NCBI GenBank assembly: GCA_938040915.1
Contig: CALHZE010000140.1
Location: 1 to 18,806 of the forward strand
Direction of reading: 5' to 3'
Length of the DNA: 18,806 bases
Origin: an uncultured Bacteroidia bacterium
Lineage (GTDB): Bacteria > Bacteroidota > Bacteroidia > Bacteroidales > CAJPTX01
A model generated the notes under the pieces. That model saw only the letters and a program-made list of their open reading frames with translations. It had not been told where the DNA came from and made no database searches. The position numbers and the translations under genes were made by a program. Shown piece after piece: positions 7,457-15,829 of this stretch; position 1 is the stretch's first letter; each line of letters begins with the position of its first letter.

Positions 7457-9148
7457 CTACCACATATCCTCGATTTTCTCCCCAGCTGGGTTCTGAACCA
7501 CCTTCGGGTTGTTGAGAATCTCAACTCTTGGGAACTGGAAGAGGAATCGCGGGTCGTTCTTCTCTAAATTGAAACGAGCTCCTTCCGGATATCCCCCCTG
7601 GTTATGATCCTTCGCCGGACCACTCTTTGCCAGAATACTGCCCTGCGTAGCGCGAACGAGCGGAAACTCAAAGCGCATCATGTCAAAGAAAGTCAACCCC
7701 TCACCCCAGAACTCGATAGCGCGTTGACGATAAATCTCTTCGTCAAAAGACGTCTGATTTAGCTCACGCTGTACAGTCGAGTAGCTGTAGGAAGCCTGAC
7801 GATTCTTCACAAAAGACTCTAACGCACGAATCCCGTCAGCTTCGTTGATGTGTCCACGAGCCTCGGCTGCAATTAAACGCATTTCCTCCATACGCATGAG
7901 CGGGAAATCTGCAGCGTTGTAACGCGAACCAGGGTTATTGTCATATGGCCCGAACTTGATGTTGACATACTCTTGACGCTGCCAGTGATCGCGCTGGATT
8001 ATACCTATCTGCGTCGGGATCTCCGAAGCGTCAACCTTGTTCTTAATGAAGAAATAACGCAACCCTTGAGTATACTCATTGGTGCACCACCACGTCTTAC
8101 GACAGTCTGACGGGTCGATTTGGTTGAAGAAGTCAGGGTTGATCTTGCGCAACACATGCCCACGCACCGAATAGGTGAGCGGCGCGGTCTGCGCATACTT
8201 GAGCGAACACATCATCGACTCAAACGTCGCCAAAATACTCTTTACCACGGGGTCGTCAGGGGTAAACTGAATCCCCCAGATAATGTTCTTCGCATTGATG
8301 TCGTTGAACCCTGGGGTCTTCGCGTCATTAGCACTCAAAACTGAGAGATTAACCGCCTCCCCAATATAGAGCGCCTGCTCAGCATCGTCACGTGCCCCTT
8401 CGTAGTTCTGCATCAGAAGATTAGCGCGTGCACGAAGACCGTAAGCTGCAATCCCCCCGATACGGTAACGTTGACGAGGTACCGAGTCTTTGAGAATCTC
8501 GACCGCATAGTTCAAGTCCTTCATGATGTAGTCGTAGACCTCCTTCACCGAAGCCCGCGGATTATCTATCTGTTGGTCGCGCGTCATCGTTTCCGTTACG
8601 ATCGGCACCCCTGGCAAATCTTCGTGACCCTTGTAAGTGAGCTGAAAAAGCTGAATCAGATTAAGGTAACTATAAGCGCGAAGCGCACGTGCCTGAGCAT
8701 GATAGCTCTTTCCCGCGTCCTCATCCGCATTCACCGTGGTTAAAATCTTGTTCGCCTCAGCAATAATCCCATAAAACGTCCCAAAGACGAACTGCGTAAT
8801 TCGCGAAGACTCCGTCGCGCCTTGATACTTGAGCACACTACGATACCAGTTGTAGATATTTTCGTTCGCCCACATCTTATCCGTGCGGTGGTCGGTAATC
8901 AAGGCAATAGAAGGAATCCCAAAGTCATAGTGATCGCCTTCCCCCACACGGTTCAAACGCTTAAGCTCACCATACATCCCCTTAAAGACGACGTCGGCTC
9001 GCTCCACATCCATTTTACCAGCTTCTTTAATCTGGTCAGTAGTCAAGATGCTCCCCGAAGGCTCTAACTCTAACTCCTTAGAGCAACTAGAGAAGAGCGA
9101 GAGCACAGGCAAAAGCCCTATGGTAAAGAACAGAAGTCTGTATTTCAT
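7457..9148 (-). CDS. RagB/SusD family outer-membrane nutrient-binding lipoprotein
   Basis: From the ATG at 9148 the protein has 563 residues. A TTG two codons upstream (9154) is in frame, but the ATG, followed by KYRLLFF, makes the better signal sequence. The lipobox LFSSC places the lipidated cysteine at residue 22. The body is alpha-helical with TPR-like stretches (AQARALRAYSYLNLIQLFQ) and the C-terminal ...YRQRAIEFWGEGLTFFDMMRF block typical of SusD/RagB proteins. These lipoproteins sit on the outer face of the outer membrane and close as a lid over the SusC channel. The gene lies 42 nt after susC and 42 nt before the C10 protease. Its substrate cannot be read from the sequence; the adjoining protease suggests peptides. 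Confidence 0.93.
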   Translation of the reverse strand: MKYRLLFFTIGLLPVLSLFSSCSKELELEPSGSILTTDQIKEAGKMDVERADVVFKGMYGELKRLNRVGEGDHYDFGIPSIALITDHRTDKMWANENIYNWYRSVLKYQGATESSRITQFVFGTFYGIIAEANKILTTVNADEDAGKSYHAQARALRAYSYLNLIQLFQLTYKGHEDLPGVPIVTETMTRDQQIDNPRASVKEVYDYIMKDLNYAVEILKDSVPRQRYRIGGIAAYGLRARANLLMQNYEGARDDAEQALYIGEAVNLSVLSANDAKTPGFNDINAKNIIWGIQFTPDDPVVKSILATFESMMCSLKYAQTAPLTYSVRGHVLRKINPDFFNQIDPSDCRKTWWCTNEYTQGLRYFFIKNKVDASEIPTQIGIIQRDHWQRQEYVNIKFGPYDNNPGSRYNAADFPLMRMEEMRLIAAEARGHINEADGIRALESFVKNRQASYSYSTVQRELNQTSFDEEIYRQRAIEFWGEGLTFFDMMRFEFPLVRATQGSILAKSGPAKDHNQGGYPEGARFNLEKNDPRFLFQFPRVEILNNPKVVQNPAGEKIEDMW

Positions 9149-9190
9149 GTCCAAATAAGTTCTTTTTCTCTATAACACACACAAGCGGGA

Positions 9191-12100
9191 CTAGAAGTTG
9201 GCGGTAACCCCAAGCGAAACAGTACGCATAGCCTTATAGCCAATACCGCCACCGAAACGGGGGTCATATCCTGTGCGAGCCGAGAAGAGCCAAACATTGT
9301 CAGCCACAGCATAAACACGCAAGGAGGAAAGATAGAGACGATCTGCCCACGACTGCGGCAAAGTATAGCCGAGCGTCAGGTTGTCTATAGAGAGGTAACT
9401 CCGGCTCACAAAGAAGCGGTCTGAAAGACCATTCTGGCGCGCCGTTTCCGACTTGTTCATACGCGGGATGTCTGTCCTCGTCTTTTCAGGCGTCCAAGAC
9501 TTCAAGAGGTCTTTGTGCATCGCCTTACCGTTGGCCGCACCACCGTGCATCAGTTCCATATAGGTATAATCGATACCGCGCCCCCCAAAGGCGTATGAGA
9601 AGGAGGCATTAAAGTCAAAATTGTAAAAATCAACCCCTGAGCCAAAACCACCACGGAGGATGTCAGGCTGGTGTTTGAAAATTACACGGTTCTCGTTCTG
9701 CGAAGCAACGGTGTAGTCTGTCGTGTTCTTTCCATCAGCCGTCTGCCATACAGCATTCCCCTTCTCGTCAACACCGATATACTTCGGCATAAAGAGGTCG
9801 TTGAGCGTACCACCCTCACGATAGACATAGTCGCCATCAACATAGCCCCACTTCGAGCTATTGTTCCACTCATCTGGGAGCTTCTGAATCTTGTTTATCA
9901 CGTGACTACCGTTCAGGTAAGCTGTCCACTCGAGGTTACGCGTGCGATAGGGTGTGCCTCGGAACTCAAAGTCAACCCCCGTGTTGCTCATTTCCCCAAC
10001 GTTTGCCCAGTAAGACGAATACCCCGTACTAGCCGGCACCGTGACACGGAACAACATGTCAGACACATTGCGACGGAAGAAGTCAACGCTCCCCGTAAGG
10101 CGATTGCCCAAAACGCCAAACTCAACACCGATATTGAGGTTGTGGCTCGTTTCCCAAGTGAGGTTCTCGCTCCCCTTAGCCGCAAACGCAACCCCGAAAT
10201 CGCCGTTCAGATTACGAAGAGAGTAAAGGTCACGATACCCAAAGTCTATATTGATTTGGTCGTTACCCTGGATACCATAACTTGCCTTAAGTTTCAACAT
10301 GTCTACCCACGAACGGAGCGATTCCATAAACGACTCCTGGTGCATCAACCACGATACCCCAAGGCTACCAAAGTTCCCCCAACGAGCATCCTTAGCAAAG
10401 CGCGAAGAACCATCTCGACGGAACGAGGCACTCACAAAATACTTTTCATTCCAATCATACGAGACGCGTGCCAAATACCCCTCAACACGATACTTGTTTG
10501 CCGCCGAAGTGGCCCGCTCGTTATTGATAGCCCCCGAGAGTTCGCGCGTCTTCAAAAGGAAGAGTTTGTCGCGAGAACCCATCAAGTAATTGTTGTTGCT
10601 AGCATAGTACTCGTGACCTGCAATCACATCAAGGTGATTGTCGCCAAACGAATAAGTCCAGTTGAGCAACTGTTGCAAGTTAAGCGACGTAGCGCGGTTT
10701 TCACTCTTTTGGATAGTACCACCCGTCGACGCATTCTGACCATAAAGGGGGTTCTCGGTGGAAACCGACCCACCCTGCTCAAAGTCAAAACCAACGTTCA
10801 TCGTAAACTTGAGCCCGTAGGGGAGGATGATATCCATATAGTCTCGCATCCCAAGAGTATAAACCTCGCTCGAGCTGATGTCATAAATCTTCGTTGCCAA
10901 CGGGTTAGACCAGTGCATAAACGGACGGTTGCCTAAATAGGGGAACTGACCCGAACCGAAGTCATAGATCGGCAACCCGAGACTGTTCAGCGCCTTGCGC
11001 TTGTTAGCATCACGCACCCAAATCGGGTAGTGAGGACCAGCATAGTTGATCAGCGCAAAAATGTTGCTAGAGCTCGTAGACGAGTTCGTACCCGCATAAG
11101 CATCAATATTGCTCATCGCAAACGAAACGTTACCCCCGAGCTTCAACCACGACTTCGGTGTGAAGTCTGCGCGCAAACGCGAGGAGTAGCGCTCAAAACT
11201 CGACCCCCGAAGATATCCCTTATCGTTCAGGTAACCCGACGAAAAGAAATAGTTGACCTTGTCAGAACGCCCCGTTATCGACATCGTGTACTCCTGACGC
11301 AAATTCGGCTGATAAGCTTCCTTGTCCCAATCATCAGGCTGCATCCAATACTTCCGTCCTGTCGCTGGGTCAACGTGCCACTTACCAAGCGTAGCGTCAT
11401 TCATCTCAAACGTTCCATCGCTACGCTTCTTAAACCATGACTCTGCGTAAGAGTCTACGAGCGTGAAGGGGAAGTAAACCAAACCCGTTTCTGCATTACG
11501 AATGTCCTCTTCTGCCGCCGTAATCAGCTGCCCATCGGTTGCAAGGCGATGACGCGGCGAGTCGTAACGATAGTAATAATAAAGCCCCTCGTAATACTTT
11601 TCAACATACTGTTTCGGGTCAGTAATGCGCTCGTAGGAAGGGATGCCTCGAAAGTTGTAACCGAGCTTTGCCGCAACGTTAATGTTGGCAAACCCCGTCT
11701 GCTTAGCACTCGCCCCACTCTTGGTGGTAATCATCACCACCCCGTTGGCAGCACGCGCCCCGTAAAGCGCTGCAGAAGCCGCATCCTTCAAAAGGACGGT
11801 ACTCTCCACATCGGCAGGGTTGATTGAGGCTACGTCGCCGTCGTATGGCACACCGTCAACGACATAGAGCGGCTCACTACTTGCCGAAAACGAACCCACA
11901 CCACGGATACGAACCGTAGAGCCCGACCCTGGCTGGTTGTTAGACGACGTGATCGTGACCCCCGGCACTTTCCCCGTGAGGGCGTTCATGACATTGGAAA
12001 CCTGCTTGCGTTCCAACTCTTTCTCGCCGACAGAGATTGCCGAGCCCGTAAACGAACTCTTCTTGGCTTTCCCGAAGGCTACGACCATGACCTCGTCGAT

Positions 12101-12400
12101 TTCCTCGTTAGCCATGCTCATCACGACATTGATCGTCGTTTGCTCACCCACGGTAACTTCCTGAGTGTTATAGCCCGTGTAAGAGAACACGAGGACTGTG
12201 TTCGGATCTGAAATCCGTAGCGTGTAACGCCCATCGGCGTCAGTTACGGCCCCCGTCTGGGTGCCCTTAATTTGGATAGCTACCTGGATGAGCGGCTCGC
12301 CATCTTCGGCAGCGGTCACGACCCCTGTCACGGTACGCTGTTGCGCGTAGACAGAGACACCTAACAGAAAGACTGTTAGGAGGGTTAGAATTTGTTTCAT
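9191..12400 (-). CDS. SusC/RagA family TonB-dependent outer-membrane transporter
   Basis: The 1069-residue product has a signal peptide (1 to about 19, VYA|QQ) and a carboxypeptidase-regulatory-like domain at about 23-95 (VTGVVTAAEDGEPL...VTDADGRYTL). A TonB-box-like DEVMVVAFG follows at 102-110, then a plug domain at about 112-228. The plug ends in the family signature PLYVVDGVPYDGD...LKDAASAALYGARAANGV. The rest is a beta barrel ending in a terminal Phe (GVTANF), as outer-membrane barrels do. It takes up large ligands delivered by its SusD partner, powered by TonB-ExbBD. It is the first gene of the block, with 767 nt of non-coding repeat-rich DNA upstream. No exact TAnnTTTG box was seen near its start. 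Confidence 0.95.
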   Translation of the reverse strand: MKQILTLLTVFLLGVSVYAQQRTVTGVVTAAEDGEPLIQVAIQIKGTQTGAVTDADGRYTLRISDPNTVLVFSYTGYNTQEVTVGEQTTINVVMSMANEEIDEVMVVAFGKAKKSSFTGSAISVGEKELERKQVSNVMNALTGKVPGVTITSSNNQPGSGSTVRIRGVGSFSASSEPLYVVDGVPYDGDVASINPADVESTVLLKDAASAALYGARAANGVVMITTKSGASAKQTGFANINVAAKLGYNFRGIPSYERITDPKQYVEKYYEGLYYYYRYDSPRHRLATDGQLITAAEEDIRNAETGLVYFPFTLVDSYAESWFKKRSDGTFEMNDATLGKWHVDPATGRKYWMQPDDWDKEAYQPNLRQEYTMSITGRSDKVNYFFSSGYLNDKGYLRGSSFERYSSRLRADFTPKSWLKLGGNVSFAMSNIDAYAGTNSSTSSSNIFALINYAGPHYPIWVRDANKRKALNSLGLPIYDFGSGQFPYLGNRPFMHWSNPLATKIYDISSSEVYTLGMRDYMDIILPYGLKFTMNVGFDFEQGGSVSTENPLYGQNASTGGTIQKSENRATSLNLQQLLNWTYSFGDNHLDVIAGHEYYASNNNYLMGSRDKLFLLKTRELSGAINNERATSAANKYRVEGYLARVSYDWNEKYFVSASFRRDGSSRFAKDARWGNFGSLGVSWLMHQESFMESLRSWVDMLKLKASYGIQGNDQINIDFGYRDLYSLRNLNGDFGVAFAAKGSENLTWETSHNLNIGVEFGVLGNRLTGSVDFFRRNVSDMLFRVTVPASTGYSSYWANVGEMSNTGVDFEFRGTPYRTRNLEWTAYLNGSHVINKIQKLPDEWNNSSKWGYVDGDYVYREGGTLNDLFMPKYIGVDEKGNAVWQTADGKNTTDYTVASQNENRVIFKHQPDILRGGFGSGVDFYNFDFNASFSYAFGGRGIDYTYMELMHGGAANGKAMHKDLLKSWTPEKTRTDIPRMNKSETARQNGLSDRFFVSRSYLSIDNLTLGYTLPQSWADRLYLSSLRVYAVADNVWLFSARTGYDPRFGGGIGYKAMRTVSLGVTANF

Positions 12401-12576
12401 GCGACCTTTACCTTAACTATTTGATTTGTTGTACGGCGCAAGTTACGACTTTTATTTCAACCTCTCGGCAGAGGACGGCAATCCTCCACCGCGCCGACAA
12501 GGGGTTACGGGAAAATAGGCTCACAAAATCTGCGCCGCTGATTATATATCGTTCGGCGAGGACGTTGCATGCAGCG

Positions 12577-12624
12577 CCCCTTGCGGAAATCCCACCATTC
12601 CGTTGCTTAGATTCCCGCAAGGGG
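12577..12624. repeat. Inverted repeat CCCCTTGCGG / CCGCAAGGGG
   Basis: Perfect 10-bp arms lie at 12577-12586 and 12615-12624 with a 28-nt loop. The left side is preceded by GCG and a GGGGCGC follows at 12633-12639, so alternative folds are possible. It sits about 180-220 nt upstream of susC on the transcribed strand and could be in its leader or simply part of the repeat mosaic. Confidence 0.5.
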
Positions 12625-12692
12625 TGTCGGTAGGGGCGCAGCACGCTACGCCCTTGCGCCTCCGGCGCACATTATCAACCAAACGATCTTCT

Positions 12693-12717
12693 GTACGGAC
12701 GCCTATCGAGTGCGTAC
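12693..12717. repeat. Dispersed repeat core GTACGGACGC...GCGTAC
   Basis: The palindromic core GTAC(g)GACGC-CTATCGAGT-GCGTAC has the same centre as copies at 12868-12890 and 13143-13163. Its left flank, beginning CAAACGATCTTCTG at 12680, is closely matched by CAAACGGTCTTCCA at 18693. Confidence 0.65.
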
Positions 12718-12752
12718 GCCTTCCTGTGCGCGCCTACGTGTTATAGACATTG

Positions 12753-12890
12753 CCCGCAACTCGGCACACCGTGCCGCCGGTGTGATCTTCCTTTATTCGC
12801 TCGTCGCCCGCATCGCCGTCCGCGTAGAACCCGCTCGTCGCCCGCACGGGCCGCGCGCCCTTAGCGCCGGACGCCTATCGAGTGCGTCCG
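12753..12890. repeat. Composite intergenic repeat, copy A
   Basis: The first 60 bases are identical to copy B at 13002. They contain the hairpin CGGCAC-ACC-GTGCCG (12762-12776), which can also re-pair as CACACCG...CGGTGTG. A CCCGCACGGG unit and CGCGCGCCCTTAGCGCC follow. The copy ends in CGGACGC-CTATCGAGT-GCGTCCG (12868-12890) followed by six Ts, which has the form of a plus-strand rho-independent terminator. Confidence 0.8.
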
Positions 12891-12900
12891 TTTTTTAAGA

Positions 12901-12960
12901 TAATCAGGCAGGCGCGCCATTCGGCGCGAGTTGCGGGTTTAGCACGCTAAACCCCTACGG
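12901..12960. repeat. Inverted repeat-family segment with 9-bp hairpin
   Basis: GGGTTTAGC-AC-GCTAAACCC at 12935-12954 is a perfect palindromic stem. The reverse complement of this segment matches the left flank of copy C (TAGGGGTTTAGCGTGCT at 15981-15996 and CGCAACTCGCGCCG just after), so the segment sits in the opposite orientation to copies A and B on either side of it. Confidence 0.65.
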
Positions 12961-13001
12961 GGGATGGTTATATATGAGTTCATAGGGGCGCAACCTGATG
13001 C

Positions 13002-13163
13002 CCCGCAACTCGGCACACCGTGCCGCCGGTGTGATCTTCCTTTATTCGCTCGTCGCCCGCACCGCCCCCCGCGTCGGATCGCTTGTCGCCCGCACGGGCC
13101 GTCCGCCCTTAGGACCCCGCACGGGTCGCGCGCCCTTAGCGCCGGACGCCTATCGAGTGCGTC
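13002..13163. repeat. Composite intergenic repeat, copy B, next to the gltX stop
   Basis: Its first 60 bases match copy A exactly. Relative to A it carries an extra internal unit of about 26 nt (CGCACGGGCCGTCCGCCCTT, then a second CGCACGGGTCGCGCGCCCTT). It ends in GGACGCCTATCGAGTGCGTC, 4 nt before the gltX stop codon at 13168-13170, so the gltX transcript would carry this hairpin right after its coding region. Confidence 0.8.
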
Positions 13164-13167
13164 ACCC

Positions 13168-14700
13168 TTAACCCTGCGCTACGACGTCATGATATCGCTC
13201 TATGCGCACAACACTCTCGGCTGCCCCCAAAAAGGCAAGGATCTCTCCCACGTGAATACCACGCGAAGAACCCACGAGCGCTAAACGGAGCGAGTTCATC
13301 ACCTTACCCATCCCTAACCCCTGCGCCTCAATATAGGCTTTGAGAGCGGCGTCAATCACCTCTGCCTCAAACGGCGTGAGCGAGCGCAAGCGAGCGGCAA
13401 TTGCCGCAAGATGCGGCAACAAGTCGGGCTGAGTGTGCTTCTTCACCGCCTTTTCATCATACTCGGTGGGGGCTATCCAGAAATAGTCGGTCTCTGTCCA
13501 CAAATCTTGCGTAAAGTTGAGACGGTTCTTTACAAGGGCAATGGCTGCAAGCGCCCGCTCTGGCGCGACCTCGACCCCATGCTTCGCACACTCAGCACGG
13601 AAGTAAGGAAGGAGCGTCTCTGACGCCGCCTCCGCCAAATGTTGGTGGTTAAACCATTTAGCCTTCTCTGGGTCAAAACGAGCCCCACTCTTACTCACAC
13701 GCTCGAGAGAGAACTTCGCTATAAGTTCGTCAACGCGAAGGAACTCTTGATCGTCTCCGGGATTCCACCCGAGGAAAGCGAGCATGTTGAGGAAGGCCTC
13801 GGGGAGATAACCATCCTCCCGATAGCCATGCGACAATTCGCCCGTAGCAGGCGCTTTCCACTCAAGCGGAAAGACAGGAAAACCGAGCTTGTCTCCATCG
13901 CGCTTCGAGAGCTTGCCGTTGCCCGAGGGCTTCAAGATAAGCGGCAAATGGGCAAACTCGGGCTGTACGTCTGACCACCCAAAGGCACGGTATAAGAGAT
14001 AGTGCAGAGGGAGGGAAGGCAACCACTCCTCACCACGGATAACGTGCGAGATCTGCATCTCATAGTCATCCACAATGTTCGCCAAGTGATAGGTTGGCAA
14101 CTGGTCGGCGCGCTTGTAAAGCACCTTATCGTCGAGCGTTTCCGAAAGGACGTGAATATCTCCACGGATAAGATCGTGCATCAAGATCGTCTCGCCACGG
14201 GGGATCTTAAACCGAATCACCCAGTCGGTCGTCGTGGCAAGCAATTCGTCAACCTCGGCAGGGCAAAGCGTCAAGGAGTTACGCAACCCTTCCCGCGTAT
14301 GCGGACCGTAAGCAAAACTCTCCCCCTTGGCTTCTGCCTCGGTGCGGAGCGCCTCTAACGCCTCAGGCGTGTCAAAAGCATAGTAAGCCCACCCTGACTC
14401 GACAAGGCGTTGCGCATATTCCCAATAAATCGCCTTTCGGTCGCTTTGACGATAGGGGGCAAAAGGACCACCCTCGCGCACACCCTCATCTACCGTCAAG
14501 CCACACCATTCGAGCGACTGGAAGATATACTCCTCGGCACCCGGTACGTAGCGCATGGAGTCTGTATCCTCAATCCGAAGAATAAACTTTCCCCCGTGTT
14601 GACGAGCAAAGAGGTAATTAAACAACGCTGTGCGCACCCCGCCAAGGTGAAGCGGCCCCGTGGGGCTAGGGGCAAAACGGACACGTATGGGACGATTCAT
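13168..14700 (-). CDS. gltX: Glutamyl-tRNA synthetase
   Basis: The 510-residue protein is a class I aminoacyl-tRNA synthetase of normal GluRS length. It has the HIGH-type motif in PSPTGPLHLGG (residues 11-21), RIEDTD at 42-47, VIRGEEWLPSLPLHYLL near 220-236 and the KMSKS-type motif KLSKRDGDKL starting at 263. The Rossmann catalytic domain is followed by the helical anticodon-binding part typical of bacterial GluRS; it lacks the beta-barrel C-terminal half of GlnRS. It charges tRNA-Glu with glutamate in the cytoplasm. The gene starts 38 nt after the ribF stop, so the two are probably co-transcribed. No U-tract terminator follows, only repeat copy B. Confidence 0.96.
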   Translation of the reverse strand: MNRPIRVRFAPSPTGPLHLGGVRTALFNYLFARQHGGKFILRIEDTDSMRYVPGAEEYIFQSLEWCGLTVDEGVREGGPFAPYRQSDRKAIYWEYAQRLVESGWAYYAFDTPEALEALRTEAEAKGESFAYGPHTREGLRNSLTLCPAEVDELLATTTDWVIRFKIPRGETILMHDLIRGDIHVLSETLDDKVLYKRADQLPTYHLANIVDDYEMQISHVIRGEEWLPSLPLHYLLYRAFGWSDVQPEFAHLPLILKPSGNGKLSKRDGDKLGFPVFPLEWKAPATGELSHGYREDGYLPEAFLNMLAFLGWNPGDDQEFLRVDELIAKFSLERVSKSGARFDPEKAKWFNHQHLAEAASETLLPYFRAECAKHGVEVAPERALAAIALVKNRLNFTQDLWTETDYFWIAPTEYDEKAVKKHTQPDLLPHLAAIAARLRSLTPFEAEVIDAALKAYIEAQGLGMGKVMNSLRLALVGSSRGIHVGEILAFLGAAESVVRIERYHDVVAQG

Positions 14701-14738
14701 GAGACATTACAGTTTTTCATCAACGAAGCGAGGAGGCA

Positions 14739-15695
14739 TTACAGGAGGGCAGCGTCGTCAGGAGGTGCGACGTCGCGCAACACAGCAAGGTCTTTCTCTA
14801 TCTGTTGCCGCAAGGCGTCAAGAGTAGCAAACTTGAGTTCGTTACGGATCTTGTGACGGAAAGAGACAAAGACGCGCTGATTGTAGATAGCCGTGCGGAG
14901 AGAGGGGATATAAGCCTCGATCGAGACACGCCCTTGGCTATCCACCGTGGGGCGAGTACCGACGTTAATAAGGGCGTTGCGGAGACGCGTCGGCGAGAGC
15001 GAGGGGATGAGACAATGTCCCGCATAGACACCATGACTCGGGATGAGTTGCCACCCGCTCAGGGGCTGGATATTGGCTGTAGGGAAACCCATCGTGCGCC
15101 CCAATTGTTGACCGTGGACGACCGTACCCCAAAAGCCATAGTCTTGCCCAAGCAAGCGCGCAGCACCCTCCATATCCCCACCCAATAGCGTAGAACGGAT
15201 ACGAGTAGAGCTCACCGTGACCCCGTCGATAGCAAACGGCTCGCCACGATATGCGCGTATCCCCTTGCGCTCGGCAAACTGCTTCAAGAGGGGAAAATCA
15301 CCCTCTCCCCTGTGACCAAAGCGGTGATCATAACCCATGAGAATGGCGGCAGGGTGCAGGGTCTCATAGAGAGACTCTAGAAACGCGAGGGGCGAAAGGG
15401 CGGCGAGAGCAAGAGTAAAATTAAGCACGAGGAGGGCATCGACGCCCAACGACGCCATCAGCTCACTCTTATACTCAAGGGTATTGAGGAGCTTAAACTG
15501 CCCCGTGTCGTGCCCAAGAACGATGCGAGGGTGAGGCCAGAGGGTTAGGGCTAAGGTAGGGCGTCCGAGTTCTTGCCCGAGGGCGCGGAGCTGGGAGAGG
15601 AGTTGAGCATGCCCGAGGTGTACACCGTCAAAGAACCCGAGGGTCACCACAGGGTTTTGAAAAGTCACTTGTTGCGGATCGCGCCACACCCACAT
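14739..15695 (-). CDS. ribF: Bifunctional riboflavin kinase/FAD synthetase
   Basis: The 318-residue protein has the FAD synthetase (nucleotidyltransferase) half first: TLGFFDGVHLGH at 18-29, GYDHRFG at 121-127 and SSTRIR at 162-167. The riboflavin kinase half follows: GFPTAN at 203-208, HGVYAG at 221-226, NVGTRPT at 244-250 and a candidate catalytic Glu260 in VSIEAYI. It converts riboflavin to FMN and then FAD. The stretch after the Glu departs from the common ..E.H..DF pattern (EAYIPSLR), but the C-terminal RNELKF and LRQQIEKDL blocks are normal. It is the upstream gene of the ribF-gltX pair. A -7-like promoter box lies 28 nt before the start. Confidence 0.95.
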   Translation of the reverse strand: MWVWRDPQQVTFQNPVVTLGFFDGVHLGHAQLLSQLRALGQELGRPTLALTLWPHPRIVLGHDTGQFKLLNTLEYKSELMASLGVDALLVLNFTLALAALSPLAFLESLYETLHPAAILMGYDHRFGHRGEGDFPLLKQFAERKGIRAYRGEPFAIDGVTVSSTRIRSTLLGGDMEGAARLLGQDYGFWGTVVHGQQLGRTMGFPTANIQPLSGWQLIPSHGVYAGHCLIPSLSPTRLRNALINVGTRPTVDSQGRVSIEAYIPSLRTAIYNQRVFVSFRHKIRNELKFATLDALRQQIEKDLAVLRDVAPPDDAALL

Positions 15696-15723
15696 CTCGT
15701 TCTCGTAAGCTTATACTCGCGTG

Positions 15724-15731
15724 CAAAAATA
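15724..15731 (-). promoter_or_regulatory. Candidate -7 promoter box for ribF-gltX
   Basis: The minus strand reads TATTTTTG, an exact match to the Bacteroidota -7 consensus TAnnTTTG, ending 28 nt before the ribF ATG. No clear TTTG is seen 19-21 nt further upstream, so this rests on one box and its position. Confidence 0.45.
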
Positions 15732-15829
15732 GGAAAAGTAACGCGGTCTGCCAGCGCTAAGAGCGCGTAGCCCGTAGTTGAGGAGGGGGGAACGCCCTTA
15801 ACGCTGACTCTCCAAACCACCGAATGGTG

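Larger units (their letters stand above)
12401..13167. other. Repeat-rich intergenic region between susC and gltX
   Basis: These 767 bases hold no credible gene; open frames here encode low-complexity Arg/Pro/Ala-rich strings without homology signs. The region contains a CCTCT-CGGC-AGAGG hairpin (12461-12474), a large inverted repeat (12577-12624), two long direct repeat copies (12753-12890 and 13002-13163) and an inverted segment between them (12901-12960). The susC promoter must lie near 12401-12560 but was not identified. Confidence 0.7.

Noticed and set aside
9149..9154. TTG start for the SusD gene two codons earlier
   Set aside because: The ATG at 9148 gives a standard lipoprotein signal (MKYRLLFF) and ATG starts are far more common.
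9671..10936. 421-codon open frame on the plus strand
   Set aside because: It is antisense to the susC barrel region and its translation has no signal peptide or recognisable motif; a long antisense frame is expected from the codon bias of susC.
12417..12644. Short open frames on both strands upstream of susC
   Set aside because: They overlap each other and the inverted repeat and give no recognisable protein; they reflect GC-rich repeat DNA.
12753..13163. CRISPR array or tRNA cluster
   Set aside because: There are only two direct copies, of about 140-160 bp, with no regular short repeats and spacers and no cas genes; the hairpins do not make a tRNA cloverleaf with a CCA end.
13168..14700. 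Glutaminyl-tRNA synthetase instead of glutamyl-tRNA synthetase
   Set aside because: The start PSPTGPLHLGG, the length and the helical C-terminal part fit bacterial GluRS; GlnRS has a beta-barrel C-terminal half.
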